Origin: Nostoc desertorum CM1-VF14
GTDB taxonomy: Bacteria; Cyanobacteriota; Cyanobacteriia; Cyanobacteriales; Nostocaceae
Assembly (NCBI GenBank): GCA_019359245.1
Contig: JAHHHR010000051.1
Coordinates: forward strand, 1-55,731
Reading direction: 5' to 3'
Length of the DNA stretch: 55,731 bases
The translations under genes and the position numbers were made by a program. Positions 16,465 to 26,688 of this stretch are shown here, piece after piece (the stretch's first letter is position 1; every line of letters begins with the position of its first letter). Under the pieces are notes generated by a model that was given only the letters and a program-made list of their open reading frames with translations, searched no databases and was not told the origin of the DNA.

Positions 16465-18474
16465 CTATTTACTCCTAACTTTTGTCCGCTTTTCCTCTTT
16501 GCTACTCTGAACAATCGGGATGGTGAAGTGAAACTGACTACCTTGGTCTTTGCCAATTGACTCTGCCCAAATTTCCCCACCCCAGCCATTAACAATTTGA
16601 CGGCAAATTGCTAAACCAAGTCCAGTCCCGCCAGTAGTGCGGCGCAGCGCTCCCTCTTCTTGATAGAAGCGGTCAAAAACTACTTCTAAACGATTTGGTT
16701 CAATGCCGCGTCCAGTGTCAGCTACAGTCACCTCGACCATTTGATGCCTGTTCTGAATCGCTTTAATGGTGATTTCTCCTTGGGGTGGCGTAAATTTACA
16801 AGCATTATCCATAAGTTTTGCCAGTACCTCTACTAGCCAATCACCATCGGCTCTTACCAGAGGTAAGTTGTCGGCAATTTGAGTTTTGATTTTAGGCGGC
16901 TTTTCCTCTGAGGAACGGGTACGATTGCGGCTGAGTGATAAATCTATACACTCTTGTAAACTCAGGGATTCTGGGTGCCATTCCACTCGACCGCTTTCCA
17001 GGTTGGAAAGTGTAAGAAAATCTTGTACCAATTTTCGCATCCGCTCTGAGTCGGAAAGAGCAGTGTTGAGCATGATCTGCTGCAACTCCAAGGGCATATC
17101 CGGCTCACTAGCGAGGCTTTCTAGGCACACTTGAATGGTGGATAGGGGGGTACGCAGTTCATGCCCTGTGATGGCTATAAGGTTGCTGCGAGTGCGGTCT
17201 AAGGCCTCTAACTGCTGGTTAAGTTCGTCTAGGTTGGCGTAAGCTTCCGCTTGGATGAGAGCGGCTCCTACTTGGGTAGCGATCGCTTTTACCAAATCCA
17301 ATTCCCCAGGTTGGCACTCGTGCGGTGGCATTCGGCAATAGTGTAACTCCACAATGCCTAATACTCGCCCTTGATAGAAGACTGGTTCCATCAGCCAAGA
17401 ACGAATGGCAAACTTTTTGGCGATCAAGGAAAGTCCTGGCGAATTGTTGACACGAGGGTCATTCAGTGTATCGCTAATACAGACTCCTTCGCCTTGTTGC
17501 ATTATGTCCTGAAATAGGGAATTTTTCTCTAATTCCCAAGTTTGTCCATGAACAGATAAAATACCGGGATTCAAAAACTCGTGTTCAATTATGGCTTGGT
17601 TATCTGCGGCTTGAGCGCGGTAAATTAGACAGCGACAAGCTTCTAGGTGTTGTCCTAATTCTTGTGCCGCCACCTGGAGAACTTCGTGAGGATCGAGCGA
17701 TCGCCGAATAGCAGTGCTAATCGAGTTGACTAATTGTTCTTTTCGTGCTTGGGCAGCAATAGAACGGTAGGCTTTGTGTAATTTATACTGACTAGCTTGC
17801 AAATAAGTTACTAAGCGCTGTACAAAGGGGTCTGTATCGATGTCACAAGCATATTCATTGAGCTGTTCTGCTCCAGAGTAGCTTCGCGGCTCTCCGATAC
17901 CAAACCTCTGACGTGCCTCCTCAATTTTACTTGCCAGTTCTGGTCTGTAAACCAAAACCCTGTCTAAAAGCAATTCGGCGGCTTTCAGGCTAACTCCCCT
18001 TTCCGATGTCCAAACTCCCTCAAATCTTCGCGCTGTATCTATATCCAGATTAGGGCTTAGTTCTGGTATTTGCTTGTTTTTAGCAATAGAACCAAGGCTT
18101 TCCCGGCAAACTAGACAAGTTGCATAATTGTCGGCAATCACTACCAAATGCCACTCTTGGCTTAAGCCATCCGTTGGCTCAAAAGCGATCTTTTCGTAGT
18201 GTTCCGAACTATTGGTGAAATCCGTTTCTGGAGCAGATAATACATATATTTGGTTACTCCGCAAAGCAAGTCGCAGGTAGCGATGAGCTTCTTGGCGGTA
18301 GAATCGCTCTCGCTGGAAACTAGCAATTACAAGGGGTTGTGCTAAAGTCGCAGCCAAAACTTGATCTTCCATCGCATGGGAGAGCGCCGTTAGTGAAGCC
18401 TTAAAATATAGCTGGGGCCGCAAGTATGGTAGGGACTTTAGCAGATCACTCAGCACAGAAGTCGAAATGCTCAT
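16465..18474 (-). CDS. Sensor histidine kinase with DICT and GAF domains
   Basis: 669 residues, ATG start, no membrane segments, so cytosolic. The N-terminal 1-130 matches the DICT sensory module often found in cyanobacterial light or redox signalling proteins. A GAF domain covers about 245-410 (ending LDLVKAIATQVGAALIQAEA). The HisKA domain has the H box NLIAITGHELRTPLS with phospho-acceptor His438. The HATPase_c domain has N box MDNACKFTPP, G1 VADTGRGIEP and G2 GGTGLGLAI, and the protein ends with a basic tail. It should autophosphorylate and pass phosphate to a response regulator that is not encoded beside it. The GAF has Cys280 and Cys282 (EACRCLIY), but they are not in a known bilin-binding context. 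A piece of a similar GAF lies at 10610-10720. Confidence 0.92.
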   Translation of the reverse strand: MSISTSVLSDLLKSLPYLRPQLYFKASLTALSHAMEDQVLAATLAQPLVIASFQRERFYRQEAHRYLRLALRSNQIYVLSAPETDFTNSSEHYEKIAFEPTDGLSQEWHLVVIADNYATCLVCRESLGSIAKNKQIPELSPNLDIDTARRFEGVWTSERGVSLKAAELLLDRVLVYRPELASKIEEARQRFGIGEPRSYSGAEQLNEYACDIDTDPFVQRLVTYLQASQYKLHKAYRSIAAQARKEQLVNSISTAIRRSLDPHEVLQVAAQELGQHLEACRCLIYRAQAADNQAIIEHEFLNPGILSVHGQTWELEKNSLFQDIMQQGEGVCISDTLNDPRVNNSPGLSLIAKKFAIRSWLMEPVFYQGRVLGIVELHYCRMPPHECQPGELDLVKAIATQVGAALIQAEAYANLDELNQQLEALDRTRSNLIAITGHELRTPLSTIQVCLESLASEPDMPLELQQIMLNTALSDSERMRKLVQDFLTLSNLESGRVEWHPESLSLQECIDLSLSRNRTRSSEEKPPKIKTQIADNLPLVRADGDWLVEVLAKLMDNACKFTPPQGEITIKAIQNRHQMVEVTVADTGRGIEPNRLEVVFDRFYQEEGALRRTTGGTGLGLAICRQIVNGWGGEIWAESIGKDQGSQFHFTIPIVQSSKEEKRTKVRSK

Positions 18475-19330
18475 GAATTATTGTTAAACGCTCAACCTCG
18501 ACAAGATCAAAAGTCACAGCTGCATTGTACAAATTCCAAGGACTCTCAAGTTAAATAGAGGATTGCAATATGTAAAGAACGCGCTTAAGCACCTTCTGCC
18601 AAAGCAGGCGCAACACTTTGTTACGAATTAGGAGGAGTGGGTACAACTTGATTTGTTGATTGACAACCTACTACGCCCAATATACATTCTTGACTAACTT
18701 TGAAATATGCTTGCATAACTAAAATATTTCATGACTAAGTACCAAATAACTAATTGTTGTATTGTTTTAGCTATTGCATTCGCTAATAAATACTGGGCGG
18801 TGATTGATAGTCCAGGCGTTGGCGTAGCCTGTCGTAGACATTGCCTAGTTTGCCTAAATTGTAAATAAATGTTTTTACCCAAAAATCATTACTGCTACAT
18901 TCACATAAATTAATCAATAAATTAATTATCATAAATTAATTTAATTAAACCCCATAGCTATTTAAGACAAAATCGTATATTACTAGAGAACAAATACTGT
19001 CTATGTTCAACAAAAACGGTGAATTTCGCCTTTTTGCTGAGTATCTTATGTGTCTTGTGTCTTGGGAAAGTTTAATGACTAATAAATTATCTAAAAATCC
19101 TTAGTTTTCAGCCTTGAGTTTTGAGCTATAAAATATAAGTTTATAAATCTTTGCTTATACAAATTTGAACACTGCTATTTTGCCAGTAGTTATGATGTAA
19201 GTGTTATTTTTTTAGCTCCAATCGCTCAAAGGAGTTTTAGAGAGCGTCTTTTTTTTGAAAGTTGTGAGGGTCAGCGACCTCTACTTGCAAGACCAGAAAA
19301 ATATAGAACCTGTACACGGAACTTTGGCTA
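18475..19330. other. Intergenic, no gene recognised
   Basis: AT-rich DNA between the divergent kinase and debranching-enzyme genes. It contains one dispersed Nostoc repeat at about 18810-18843 (minus-strand core GTCTACGACAGGCTACGCC). Frames of about 60 codons here lack any recognisable content. Confidence 0.45.
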
Positions 19331-21622
19331 ATGACACCGGATACGCTAATGACCTCGGAAAAAATTTTCCTAGATGGAAAAACTTTTATTCCTGCCGAAC
19401 AATTACCTATCCCGGAGTGGCCTGGTGTTGTGAGTGAAAAATCACAACCGACACTGACGGTTAAAGATGATGATTTGTTTTTTGTGACAGATACTATCGG
19501 GAACATTTCTGGCTGCTCCCTCAAAGATGGTAATCCTAGCATGGGACTGTTTTGTTGTGATACGAGATTTCTCAATCGCCTAGAGTTTCAAATTGAAGGG
19601 CGATCGCCTGTACTCCTCAGTAGTACTGCTGAAAAAGGGTTTTCACTCTCAGTTTTGTGTACCAACCCCAGAATCGATGAACGCCTGAAAGCCGACACTG
19701 TAGGAATTCGCCGAGAAATGGTGCTGAATGGGGCATTATTTGAAGAAATAGAGGTATCTAACTACAGCACAACAACCGTCAGTTTTGAACTAAGTATCAG
19801 CTTTGATGCAGATTTTGTTGATTTATTTGAAGTCCGGGGTTATGACAGAGAAAAACGAGGTAGACTTTTACGCTTAGTAGAACCGACGGCTGAAGAAGGA
19901 ACATCTTCTCTAGCCGATGGCGTTCCACCTGTACCCAAAGAGCTACAAGCATTTAGGGAAGAATCCTTAACACTCGCCTATCAAGGTCTTGATGGCTCGG
20001 TGATGGAATCTCGTATTTTATTCCAGCATCGCCAACCAGACTATTTCAAGGGTTACACTGCGGTTTGGCAGCTAGAGTTGGCTTCTCATGAAACTCAAAA
20101 GCTGGGCTACCGGGTGAATATGTTGAAAAACAACCAATCCAGTTCAACCGTCAGCGCCGCCATCACATTAGGACAGGCGAAAGCCGCTGAGTTAATGGAG
20201 GAGCAACACTGGGTACAGCAAATTACCCGCATTAGCTCAGATAAGAGCATTTTCAATCGAGTGATTGAGCGGGCCGAACAAGATATGTATTTGTTGCGCC
20301 AGTCTTTTGGTAAGCATAAAACAGTTTCGGCTGGAGTGCCGTGGTTCTCTACACTATTTGGGCGAGATTCGGTGATTACAGCTTCCCAAACCCTGATGTT
20401 AAACTCGCAAATCGCCAAAGAGACTCTGATATTGCTTGCAGGATACCAAGGTAAAATCGAGGACGAATGGCGCGAAGAAGAACCGGGTAAGATTTTGCAC
20501 GAGTTACGCTTGGGAGAAATGGCTCGTTGTCAAGAAATTCCCCATACACCCTACTACGGTACAGTTGATGCTACTCCTCTGTGGCTGATGCTGTATGCCG
20601 AACATTATGCTTGGACTCACGATCAAGAACTTCTAGAGCAACTTTGGCCGAATGCTCTAGCAGCAATGGACTGGATTGATCGCAACATGAAAGAAACCAG
20701 CTACCTCAGCTACTTTCGTAAATCTAAACGCGGTCTTCCTAACCAAGGTTGGAAAGACTCTGACGACTGTATCGTAGACCACAAGGGAGAATTAGCCAAC
20801 GGTCCAATTGCCCTTTGTGAAGTGCAAGCTTATGTCTATGCTGCAAAAATGCGCCTAGCAGAAATAGCTAGGATGAAAAAACGGCTTGATTTGGCAGATC
20901 GTTGGCAAGAAGAGGCTAGAAATCTTAAGCTTCGTTTTAATCAAGATTTTTGGGTGGAAGACCTAGATTTCTGCGCTTTGGCTTTGGATGGAGACGGCAA
21001 GCCAGTAGCCAGTATTACCTCAAATCCTGGGCATTGTCTGCACTTGGGTCTTTTCACCCACGAAAAAGCCTATAGTGTAGCAGAACGCTTGCGAGCACCA
21101 GATATGTTTAATGGTTGGGGCATCCGTACCCTGAGTAGTTCGTCACCCGCTTACAATCCGATGGGGTATCACATTGGTTCGGTTTGGCCCCATGATAACG
21201 CTCTGATTGCAATGGGATTGCGATCGCTCGGTCTTATCGATCAAGCCCTAGAAATTTTCCAAGGTTTATTCGACATGACTAGTCAGCAGCCTTATCAACG
21301 ACCTCCAGAACTTTTCTGCGGCTACGAGCGGAACGGTGATAATGCTCCTGTGCAGTATCCAGTCGCTTGCACTCCTCAGGCTTGGGCTACTGGTAGTGTC
21401 TTCCAACTGCTACAAATGATGGTTAACTTGGTACCTGATGCTCAAAATAACTGCTTGCGAATAATTGACCCCGCTTTGCCAGAATCAATTAATCGCTTGT
21501 CTTTTCATAATTTGCGAGTCGGCCCCACCATCCTTGATTTAGAATTCGAGCGTTCTGGTACTACGACTGCTTGTCGCGTTGCGAAAAAACGCGGTAATTT
21601 GCGGGTGGTTATTGAAGCATAA
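19331..21622 (+). CDS. Amylo-alpha-1,6-glucosidase (glycogen-debranching type)
   Basis: 763 residues. The N-terminal beta domain (about 45-280) begins LFFVTDTIGNISGCSLKDGN and has LFCCDTRFLNRLEF, as in the bis-type glycogen-debranching N-terminal family. The C-terminal (alpha/alpha)6 domain (about 320-740) has AGVPWFSTLFGRDSVITA, HTPYYGTVDATPLWLMLY, NQGWKDSDDC and GSVWPHDNALIAMGL. Enzymes of this type hydrolyse alpha-1,6 or related glucosidic linkages; members also act on sucrose or storage glycosides, so the substrate is uncertain. The first ATG (MTPDTLMTSEK) and the one six codons on are both plausible. No glycogen genes are adjacent. A perfect HIP1-containing hairpin follows the stop. Confidence 0.85.
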   Translation: MTPDTLMTSEKIFLDGKTFIPAEQLPIPEWPGVVSEKSQPTLTVKDDDLFFVTDTIGNISGCSLKDGNPSMGLFCCDTRFLNRLEFQIEGRSPVLLSSTAEKGFSLSVLCTNPRIDERLKADTVGIRREMVLNGALFEEIEVSNYSTTTVSFELSISFDADFVDLFEVRGYDREKRGRLLRLVEPTAEEGTSSLADGVPPVPKELQAFREESLTLAYQGLDGSVMESRILFQHRQPDYFKGYTAVWQLELASHETQKLGYRVNMLKNNQSSSTVSAAITLGQAKAAELMEEQHWVQQITRISSDKSIFNRVIERAEQDMYLLRQSFGKHKTVSAGVPWFSTLFGRDSVITASQTLMLNSQIAKETLILLAGYQGKIEDEWREEEPGKILHELRLGEMARCQEIPHTPYYGTVDATPLWLMLYAEHYAWTHDQELLEQLWPNALAAMDWIDRNMKETSYLSYFRKSKRGLPNQGWKDSDDCIVDHKGELANGPIALCEVQAYVYAAKMRLAEIARMKKRLDLADRWQEEARNLKLRFNQDFWVEDLDFCALALDGDGKPVASITSNPGHCLHLGLFTHEKAYSVAERLRAPDMFNGWGIRTLSSSSPAYNPMGYHIGSVWPHDNALIAMGLRSLGLIDQALEIFQGLFDMTSQQPYQRPPELFCGYERNGDNAPVQYPVACTPQAWATGSVFQLLQMMVNLVPDAQNNCLRIIDPALPESINRLSFHNLRVGPTILDLEFERSGTTTACRVAKKRGNLRVVIEA

Positions 21623-21690
21623 GAGAGTGGGGAGTGGTGATGTGTGGACACTCGCACTCTGGCCATTTGCCTGGATTAGAAGTAGGAATA

Positions 21691-21725
21691 AGCGATCGCT
21701 AGTACTGTATATACTAGCGATCGCT
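21691..21725. terminator. Perfect 14-bp hairpin between convergent genes
   Basis: AGCGATCGCTAGTA (21691-21704) and TACTAGCGATCGCT (21712-21725) pair fully around a seven-base loop. It sits between the stops of the debranching gene (plus) and the GT4 gene (minus), so it could end transcription from both sides. Each arm contains a HIP1 core. Confidence 0.65.
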
Positions 21726-21739
21726 AGTGGGTATTATCG

Positions 21740-23017
21740 TTAGTGTCTTATATTGCCTGTACCTATCTTCACCTTCTGTGATCCTTCAACGATTTGGTAA
21801 AGTTTGTCTTCAAATTTTTGCATACATGCCGACCAATCAAATTCGAGTATAGAGGGGCGAGCGTGCCTAGTCATATCTGCTTTCAAATCAGGATTTTCTA
21901 GAATCGCAATCACTCTTTGAGCGAAGTCTGTAGGGTTATTAGGTTGGGCGAGAAAGCCGTTACGACCAGGAAAGACCTGTTCTGAGGTTGACGGTGCAAC
22001 AACGGCAACCAGAGGGGTTCCAGAGGCTAGTGCTTCGTTATTTGTAGTACAGAAGTTCTCGGTGACGGAGGGGTTGACAAAGACATCAGCTCTGGCAAAC
22101 CAACCCAGAAGTTCTGTACCGTGAGACTCGCCCCATATAGTAATACCCGATCCAAACTTTTGAGCACGCTCACGAATTTCCTTATCTAGCGGGCCACTAC
22201 CAACAATCACCAGATGGACATCAGGGATTTTGGCAGCGATGAGTGGAAATATATCAAGCAGTTGGTTGACGTTCTTTTCCGGTGTGATGCGTCCGACAAA
22301 CAAAAGAGTTGGTCGGTTGTCGTTAGGAATGGGATTATAACAAATGTTTCGCGGGTGAAATTTTTCGCAATCGATGCCTTGATAAGCGACATATTCAGCG
22401 CGTTGACATTTTAGTTCTTCGTATTTAGCGAGTTGTTCTTTAGAAGAAAAGTAATTGAAGTCATAAGACTCACTAAATTGCTTGACCAAAGTAGGAATGA
22501 TGGGACGAACCAAGTTAAAGAACTTGTCCCCAAAGTAATATTTGATATATGCAACGATATCAGTATGGAAGAGTGATATTGTTGGTGTGCCTGTTCGTCT
22601 TCCGTATTCAGTGCCGATTGGCCGACCATAACCTTGTAAGAAAAATGAGTATAAACCTCTCATTTGCGCGGCTTCTTCAACCACGATAATATCAGGCTGA
22701 AATTTCTCCAGCAGTTTGGTATCGCTCCACTGCCGATAGTTTAATGGTTGAGGAAGAGATTTATAGAATAACAGTGGTTGTGTGGGGAATGCGTAAGTAG
22801 ATAAATTGGGGAAAGACTCAATTTCATTCAAACCTGGCATGGGGCGATCGCCAACATTTTTAGGGTAGCGATCGTTGATTTGCGGATGGATTAGAAAAAC
22901 CTCATGTCCCTGCTCTAGCAGCCAACGAACCCGTTGGTGTACTGCAACGGAAACTCCAGTTAAGAAAGGAGCGTACAATCCTGTAAACAGTGCAATACGA
23001 AGTGGTTTCTTAGTCAT
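21740..23017 (-). CDS. hglT: GT4 glycosyltransferase, hglT candidate
   Basis: 425 residues, ATG start. GT-B fold: the N-terminal half begins LRIALFTGLYAPFLTGVSVA with a glycine-rich loop, and the C-terminal nucleotide-sugar domain has LLFVGRITPEKNVNQLLDIF, LVIVGSGPLDKEIRERA, ADVFVNPSVTENFCTTNNEA and LASGTPLVAV. The acid in the last block matches the E-x7-E motif of family GT4. In Anabaena the transferase that puts the sugar on the heterocyst fatty alcohol (HglT) is encoded at the corresponding end of the island, followed on the same strand by other transferases, an epimerase and an exporter; this order matches, which is the main reason for the name. It should act at the cytoplasmic membrane. 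An unrelated sugar transferase for envelope polysaccharide is the alternative. Confidence 0.72.
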   Translation of the reverse strand: MTKKPLRIALFTGLYAPFLTGVSVAVHQRVRWLLEQGHEVFLIHPQINDRYPKNVGDRPMPGLNEIESFPNLSTYAFPTQPLLFYKSLPQPLNYRQWSDTKLLEKFQPDIIVVEEAAQMRGLYSFFLQGYGRPIGTEYGRRTGTPTISLFHTDIVAYIKYYFGDKFFNLVRPIIPTLVKQFSESYDFNYFSSKEQLAKYEELKCQRAEYVAYQGIDCEKFHPRNICYNPIPNDNRPTLLFVGRITPEKNVNQLLDIFPLIAAKIPDVHLVIVGSGPLDKEIRERAQKFGSGITIWGESHGTELLGWFARADVFVNPSVTENFCTTNNEALASGTPLVAVVAPSTSEQVFPGRNGFLAQPNNPTDFAQRVIAILENPDLKADMTRHARPSILEFDWSACMQKFEDKLYQIVEGSQKVKIGTGNIRH

Positions 23018-23746
23018 AAAAAAGGGGAATATTTCACGAAAATGCTGTTTTTGAATTTAGGATTTACGCAGCAAATGTTTCATGAACATCCTGATTCTTT
23101 CGCTCAGAAATTCCCACTAATATAGTTAGACTAAGGATTTACGCATTTTCAAATAAATGAAATTCTCGATTGTGAAGCGGATGTTTATAAACCTGGATTA
23201 TAGAATGTTGTAAAAATAGCCGATGATGTATCTAAAAACTTGAGATTCTCTTAAATTCTCCTTAATTAAAAAGTTTATCCCCCCGGTTTCAAGGGGGTTA
23301 AGAGGGATCTCAATACAACTATAGGCTTTACAAACATTTTCTAGAAACTATCAAAACATCCAAATTAATCAGTCAAAATTCCCCTTAATATATTGGTCTA
23401 AACTCTTGCCATTAATGCAAATACATTTGGTCATTAACAAGTCAAAGCGTGTATTCTGACAAGAGTTATAGCTAATATAGTTCTACTAAATATAAGATAA
23501 TATAATTTGAAGGCTAGGGAATGTTTAGTGTAATAACTTTCATGCCCTAGTTCATCATAATTCGTAATTCGTAATTCGTAATTAAATACGGGTTGATACC
23601 CCCGTTTATATAAAACATAATTACTTACGCTAGCATAGTGGTAGCGAGTTCACGTATTCCTGCAAATAAGCAAGCTACGGTACGCATAGCGTCTCGTAGA
23701 AAGCGTGATTACGAACTACGAATTGTTCATATTTTAGTGATTTAAT
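23018..23746. other. Intergenic with AATTCGT repeats
   Basis: A 730-base AT-rich gap upstream of the GT4 gene. It contains a CCCCCGGTTTC/GGGGG mini-palindrome near 23280-23297, the tandem AATTCGT array, and a dispersed Nostoc repeat (TACGGTACGCATAGCGTCTC) near 23676-23695. No gene is seen. Confidence 0.5.
23559..23583. repeat. AATTCGT heptamer array
   Basis: Three full AATTCGT units plus a partial fourth; a related inverted version (GAACTACGAATTG) lies at 23711-23723. Confidence 0.8.
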
Positions 23747-25051
23747 TCAAAGAGAAACCTTACTATCAATAGGCTGATCTAACCATTGATAAGGGCGATA
23801 TTCTACTAGGCGAACATTCCAGGGCCCTTGAACCCGATAGGAAACACCGCGCCAGGTGACTGTTGAGATCCAAATGGATGATAGCATCGCTAACCCATAA
23901 ACCCACTGTGTCAAGGGAATGCTAATCAACATTTTAATGATTGTAGCAGGTGATAATTTTGCGATCGCCTGGTCATTAGAGCGAACCACTCGCTGGATCT
24001 CTAATTCCAACACGAGCATTATCAAGAGTAACGCTACAGTATAGACTCCATAGCAGCCTAATAAGAGAGCCGCAGCTTCCCATTTTGCCGCTAACAATGA
24101 CTCTAGAATTAAGATGATGACTGTAGTAGGAAACAAAATGCTAGAAACAGCTTCACTAACTAAAGCTAACCAACGTGGGTGATATAGTCGAGAACAAAGA
24201 ATTAGGCGCTTGAGATAATCTATTAAGTTGAATAAATCAGTCTCTTCACGATTTACAATCAGTAGCGAAGGCACAAACTTCACCTGAAAGCCCTGTTTTT
24301 TAAGGATGTCGTGCATCATAAAATCTTCGCTTAAAGCTTGCCCCCACTTATCTAGCAGTTCTGTTTGGCGAAGCACTTCTGTTTTCACAGCCAAAGTCCC
24401 ACCCCAAGGAATTTGGAAGAGAAACATTTGCACGACTGTGGCTACATTGCCTGCGTAGCGCACTAAAGATCCCCAATATTTACCTGTAGGGACATACCAA
24501 CGGTAACCTGTTGTCGCCCCTATTTTGGCATCGTTTAAAGGACTGACTAATTCTCGTAGCCAATTCACATGGACTATCGTATCAGCATCTACTAAAGCAA
24601 CCACCTTGTAGGAATCATCCAATTCACGGACAGCTTGGATTAAAGAACTGCACTTGAGACTACAATTGTTGCGTACTATTCTCAAAGGGCTGATTTGAAC
24701 GTTGGTCGCTTCTTGCTCTATGATGGTTTCACTGGCAATTTTCCAAGCGGGATCTTCGTGACTATCAACAATCAACTTTAAATCATACTGTGGATAGTTT
24801 TGATTTAAGAGCGATCGCAAACATCTAGGCAAGAATGGATCGGCTCCGCGTAGGCAAAGAATCACTGCTGTTTTGGGTAACTGGTCATCTGGTAACAAGT
24901 TTTTTTTAGATGAGCGCAGATACCATATAAAGACAAGCGTTAAACATACCTGAATCACTAACCAACCCATCAAAGACTTAGACAGAAATATCGCCAAATC
25001 TTCCATTAAATTTTTAGTCTCCGACAGAATAAGCGATTGGGCAGGGGGCAT
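23747..25051 (-). CDS. Membrane GT2 glycosyltransferase
   Basis: 434 residues from an ATG at 25051; an inner ATG at 25006 (MEDLAIFLSKSLM) is also possible. One membrane helix at about 27-46 is followed by a GT-A domain with AVILCLRGADPFLPRCLRSL, VVALVDADTIVH (DxD), GGTLAVKTEVLRQT and SEDFMMHDILKKQGF, the ED acceptor motif. Two or three more membrane helices lie at about 310-400. The layout resembles ceramide glucosyltransferase/HpnI-like processive or lipid-linked GT2 enzymes. In the island it could glycosylate a lipid or envelope polymer. Acceptor and donor are unknown; the QxxRW motif of cellulose-synthase-like enzymes is not seen. Confidence 0.85.
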   Translation of the reverse strand: MPPAQSLILSETKNLMEDLAIFLSKSLMGWLVIQVCLTLVFIWYLRSSKKNLLPDDQLPKTAVILCLRGADPFLPRCLRSLLNQNYPQYDLKLIVDSHEDPAWKIASETIIEQEATNVQISPLRIVRNNCSLKCSSLIQAVRELDDSYKVVALVDADTIVHVNWLRELVSPLNDAKIGATTGYRWYVPTGKYWGSLVRYAGNVATVVQMFLFQIPWGGTLAVKTEVLRQTELLDKWGQALSEDFMMHDILKKQGFQVKFVPSLLIVNREETDLFNLIDYLKRLILCSRLYHPRWLALVSEAVSSILFPTTVIILILESLLAAKWEAAALLLGCYGVYTVALLLIMLVLELEIQRVVRSNDQAIAKLSPATIIKMLISIPLTQWVYGLAMLSSIWISTVTWRGVSYRVQGPWNVRLVEYRPYQWLDQPIDSKVSL

Positions 25052-25155
25052 TGGGAAGAGGACAAGGGGCAGGGAGCAGGGAGCAGAGGGGAAAAGGTAA
25101 TTTTTATTCTCCCCCTACCCCCTGCCCCTTGCTTTTCTCCACTCCCCAGTCACCT

Positions 25156-25623
25156 TTACGAATCCAGCGAATATTTCATGATGATGTTGACAGTTGTATC
25201 TTTATTTACAGCAAAACTGGCATCACGAAACTTTGGTGTACCTGTTTGTATGGACACAGTTGGATTTTTGGAAATCCCAAAACCTTCTTTGGGAATACCG
25301 AAAAAGTCTTTATTGAGCTTGCGATCGCCATTCTGATCATCAACTATAGCGACAGCATAAGTTCCAGGCTTTAAACCGGAAAATTCCTTGGTTACAGAAT
25401 TGCCAGTAATCTTAGCGCAGCCACTTTGAGCTTCACTAGTACTACTCATCGGAAATCCTTTTTCATTTGCGTAAACTCTGAAGCAAATCTCACCTTTTTG
25501 GTGGCGTATTCCATTTACAACTACACTTAGGCTTGCAGTTGGCTCTGCATTAACTGTTTTAGCAAAGCTGATGCTTACTAAAGTAGCAAGCAAAACATGA
25601 GAAATTTGAGATAGTTTCAGCAT
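25156..25623 (-). CDS. Secreted DUF2141 protein
   Basis: 155 residues, ATG start. Residues 1-26 are a signal peptide (ISHVLLATLVSISFAKTVNA-E). The mature part is a beta-sandwich typical of DUF2141: GEICFRVYANEKGFP, FSGLKPGTYAVAIVDDQNGD, KLNKDFFGIPKEGFGISKNP and DASFAVNKDTTVNIIMKY, with a Ca-binding-like DDQNGDRKLN loop. The protein is probably periplasmic. The family has no known enzymatic role. It sits between two GT2 genes in the glycolipid island (60 bases from the next), so cotranscription with them is likely. Confidence 0.88.
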   Translation of the reverse strand: MLKLSQISHVLLATLVSISFAKTVNAEPTASLSVVVNGIRHQKGEICFRVYANEKGFPMSSTSEAQSGCAKITGNSVTKEFSGLKPGTYAVAIVDDQNGDRKLNKDFFGIPKEGFGISKNPTVSIQTGTPKFRDASFAVNKDTTVNIIMKYSLDS

Positions 25624-25683
25624 AATTTTGTAGTGGATAATAGGTGATTCTTGGGTTGGGGAAAAGCTGCGACAAACGCAGCT

Positions 25684-26688
25684 TTAATTTTTGAAATGAT
25701 TAGTTGCAAGTCTGGCTTGCTGTCTTTTAATTGATGCTATTTGCCAACCTTTCCAAAGCTTTTGTAGTGCTATTAGAAAATCTTTCAGCAAAAGATATTC
25801 TGTCCCTTTTAACTGCTGATGTAGACTTGTATGGCAGCACAGCCGCTCATACAAACTCAGGGGACTACGCCATATAGAAAGTAAATACTCCCAGAATATT
25901 CTCCAATGTGGCAATAAAAATTGTCCTTTCTTTGCTGAATCAAACCACACTGAATACTCATAGAAATCAGGCAGCATATTCAATGAGTGTTTTTTACTGT
26001 TGTTATTAAACAACAAATAATTGGGGAAATACATACTCATTGATTGTTCTGGATGGCTTCTGGCAAAAAACAGGTATTCGGGAATTTCATAAAACCTGCC
26101 GAGAATACCAAGTCTTAACAAGAGCATTCCATCTGCATTACCATAACCACCCATAGGCGGTATCATTCTCAAGGCGCTAGCGCGAATTACACCGTAACAT
26201 TGATAACATAAATGCTTGGTCAGCAATTCATGAAAACGCTCTTGTGGTTTTAGTGCATCAGCCTTGAGTTTGATATTGTAGTTTTGCAGATAACTCCCCT
26301 CTTCATCAATGAAATATGTCTGGGAATGACACAAGATTATAGTAGGATCTTGGTCAAGCACCTCAACACACTTCTTGATAAAACTTGGAGCATGTAGATC
26401 ATCATAGGCTGCCCACTTAAAGTACTCACCTGAAGACAATTTAAAAACGCGATTGAAGTTACGGGCACAACCGATATTCTTGTCATTGCGGTAGTAACGA
26501 ATACGTTGGTCTTGGTCGGCATAAGCTCTACAGATTTCTTCAGTTTTATCTGTAGATGCATTATCTGAAATAATTAGCTCAAAATCTTCAAAAGTCTGAG
26601 CCAAGAGTGAATCTATGGCTTCTCTGATAAATTTTTCACCATTATATACAGGTAATCCGATGCTCAATCGTGGCTGATTGCTACTCAT
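25684..26688 (-). CDS. GT2 glycosyltransferase
   Basis: 334 residues from the ATG at 26688 (MSSNQPRLSIGLPVYNGEKF); the open frame three codons upstream starts with TTG. The GT-A domain shows SLLAQTFEDFELIISDNAST, NIGCARNFNRVFKLSSGEYF and the DxD-like WAAYDDLHAPSF. The C-terminal 150 residues are helical and basic, with no membrane span. Typical of GT2 transferases that add single sugars to polysaccharide or lipid precursors. Its place between hgdA and the DUF2141 gene suggests a role in the heterocyst envelope, which is inference; the sugar is unknown. Confidence 0.85.
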   Translation of the reverse strand: MSSNQPRLSIGLPVYNGEKFIREAIDSLLAQTFEDFELIISDNASTDKTEEICRAYADQDQRIRYYRNDKNIGCARNFNRVFKLSSGEYFKWAAYDDLHAPSFIKKCVEVLDQDPTIILCHSQTYFIDEEGSYLQNYNIKLKADALKPQERFHELLTKHLCYQCYGVIRASALRMIPPMGGYGNADGMLLLRLGILGRFYEIPEYLFFARSHPEQSMSMYFPNYLLFNNNSKKHSLNMLPDFYEYSVWFDSAKKGQFLLPHWRIFWEYLLSIWRSPLSLYERLCCHTSLHQQLKGTEYLLLKDFLIALQKLWKGWQIASIKRQQARLATNHFKN

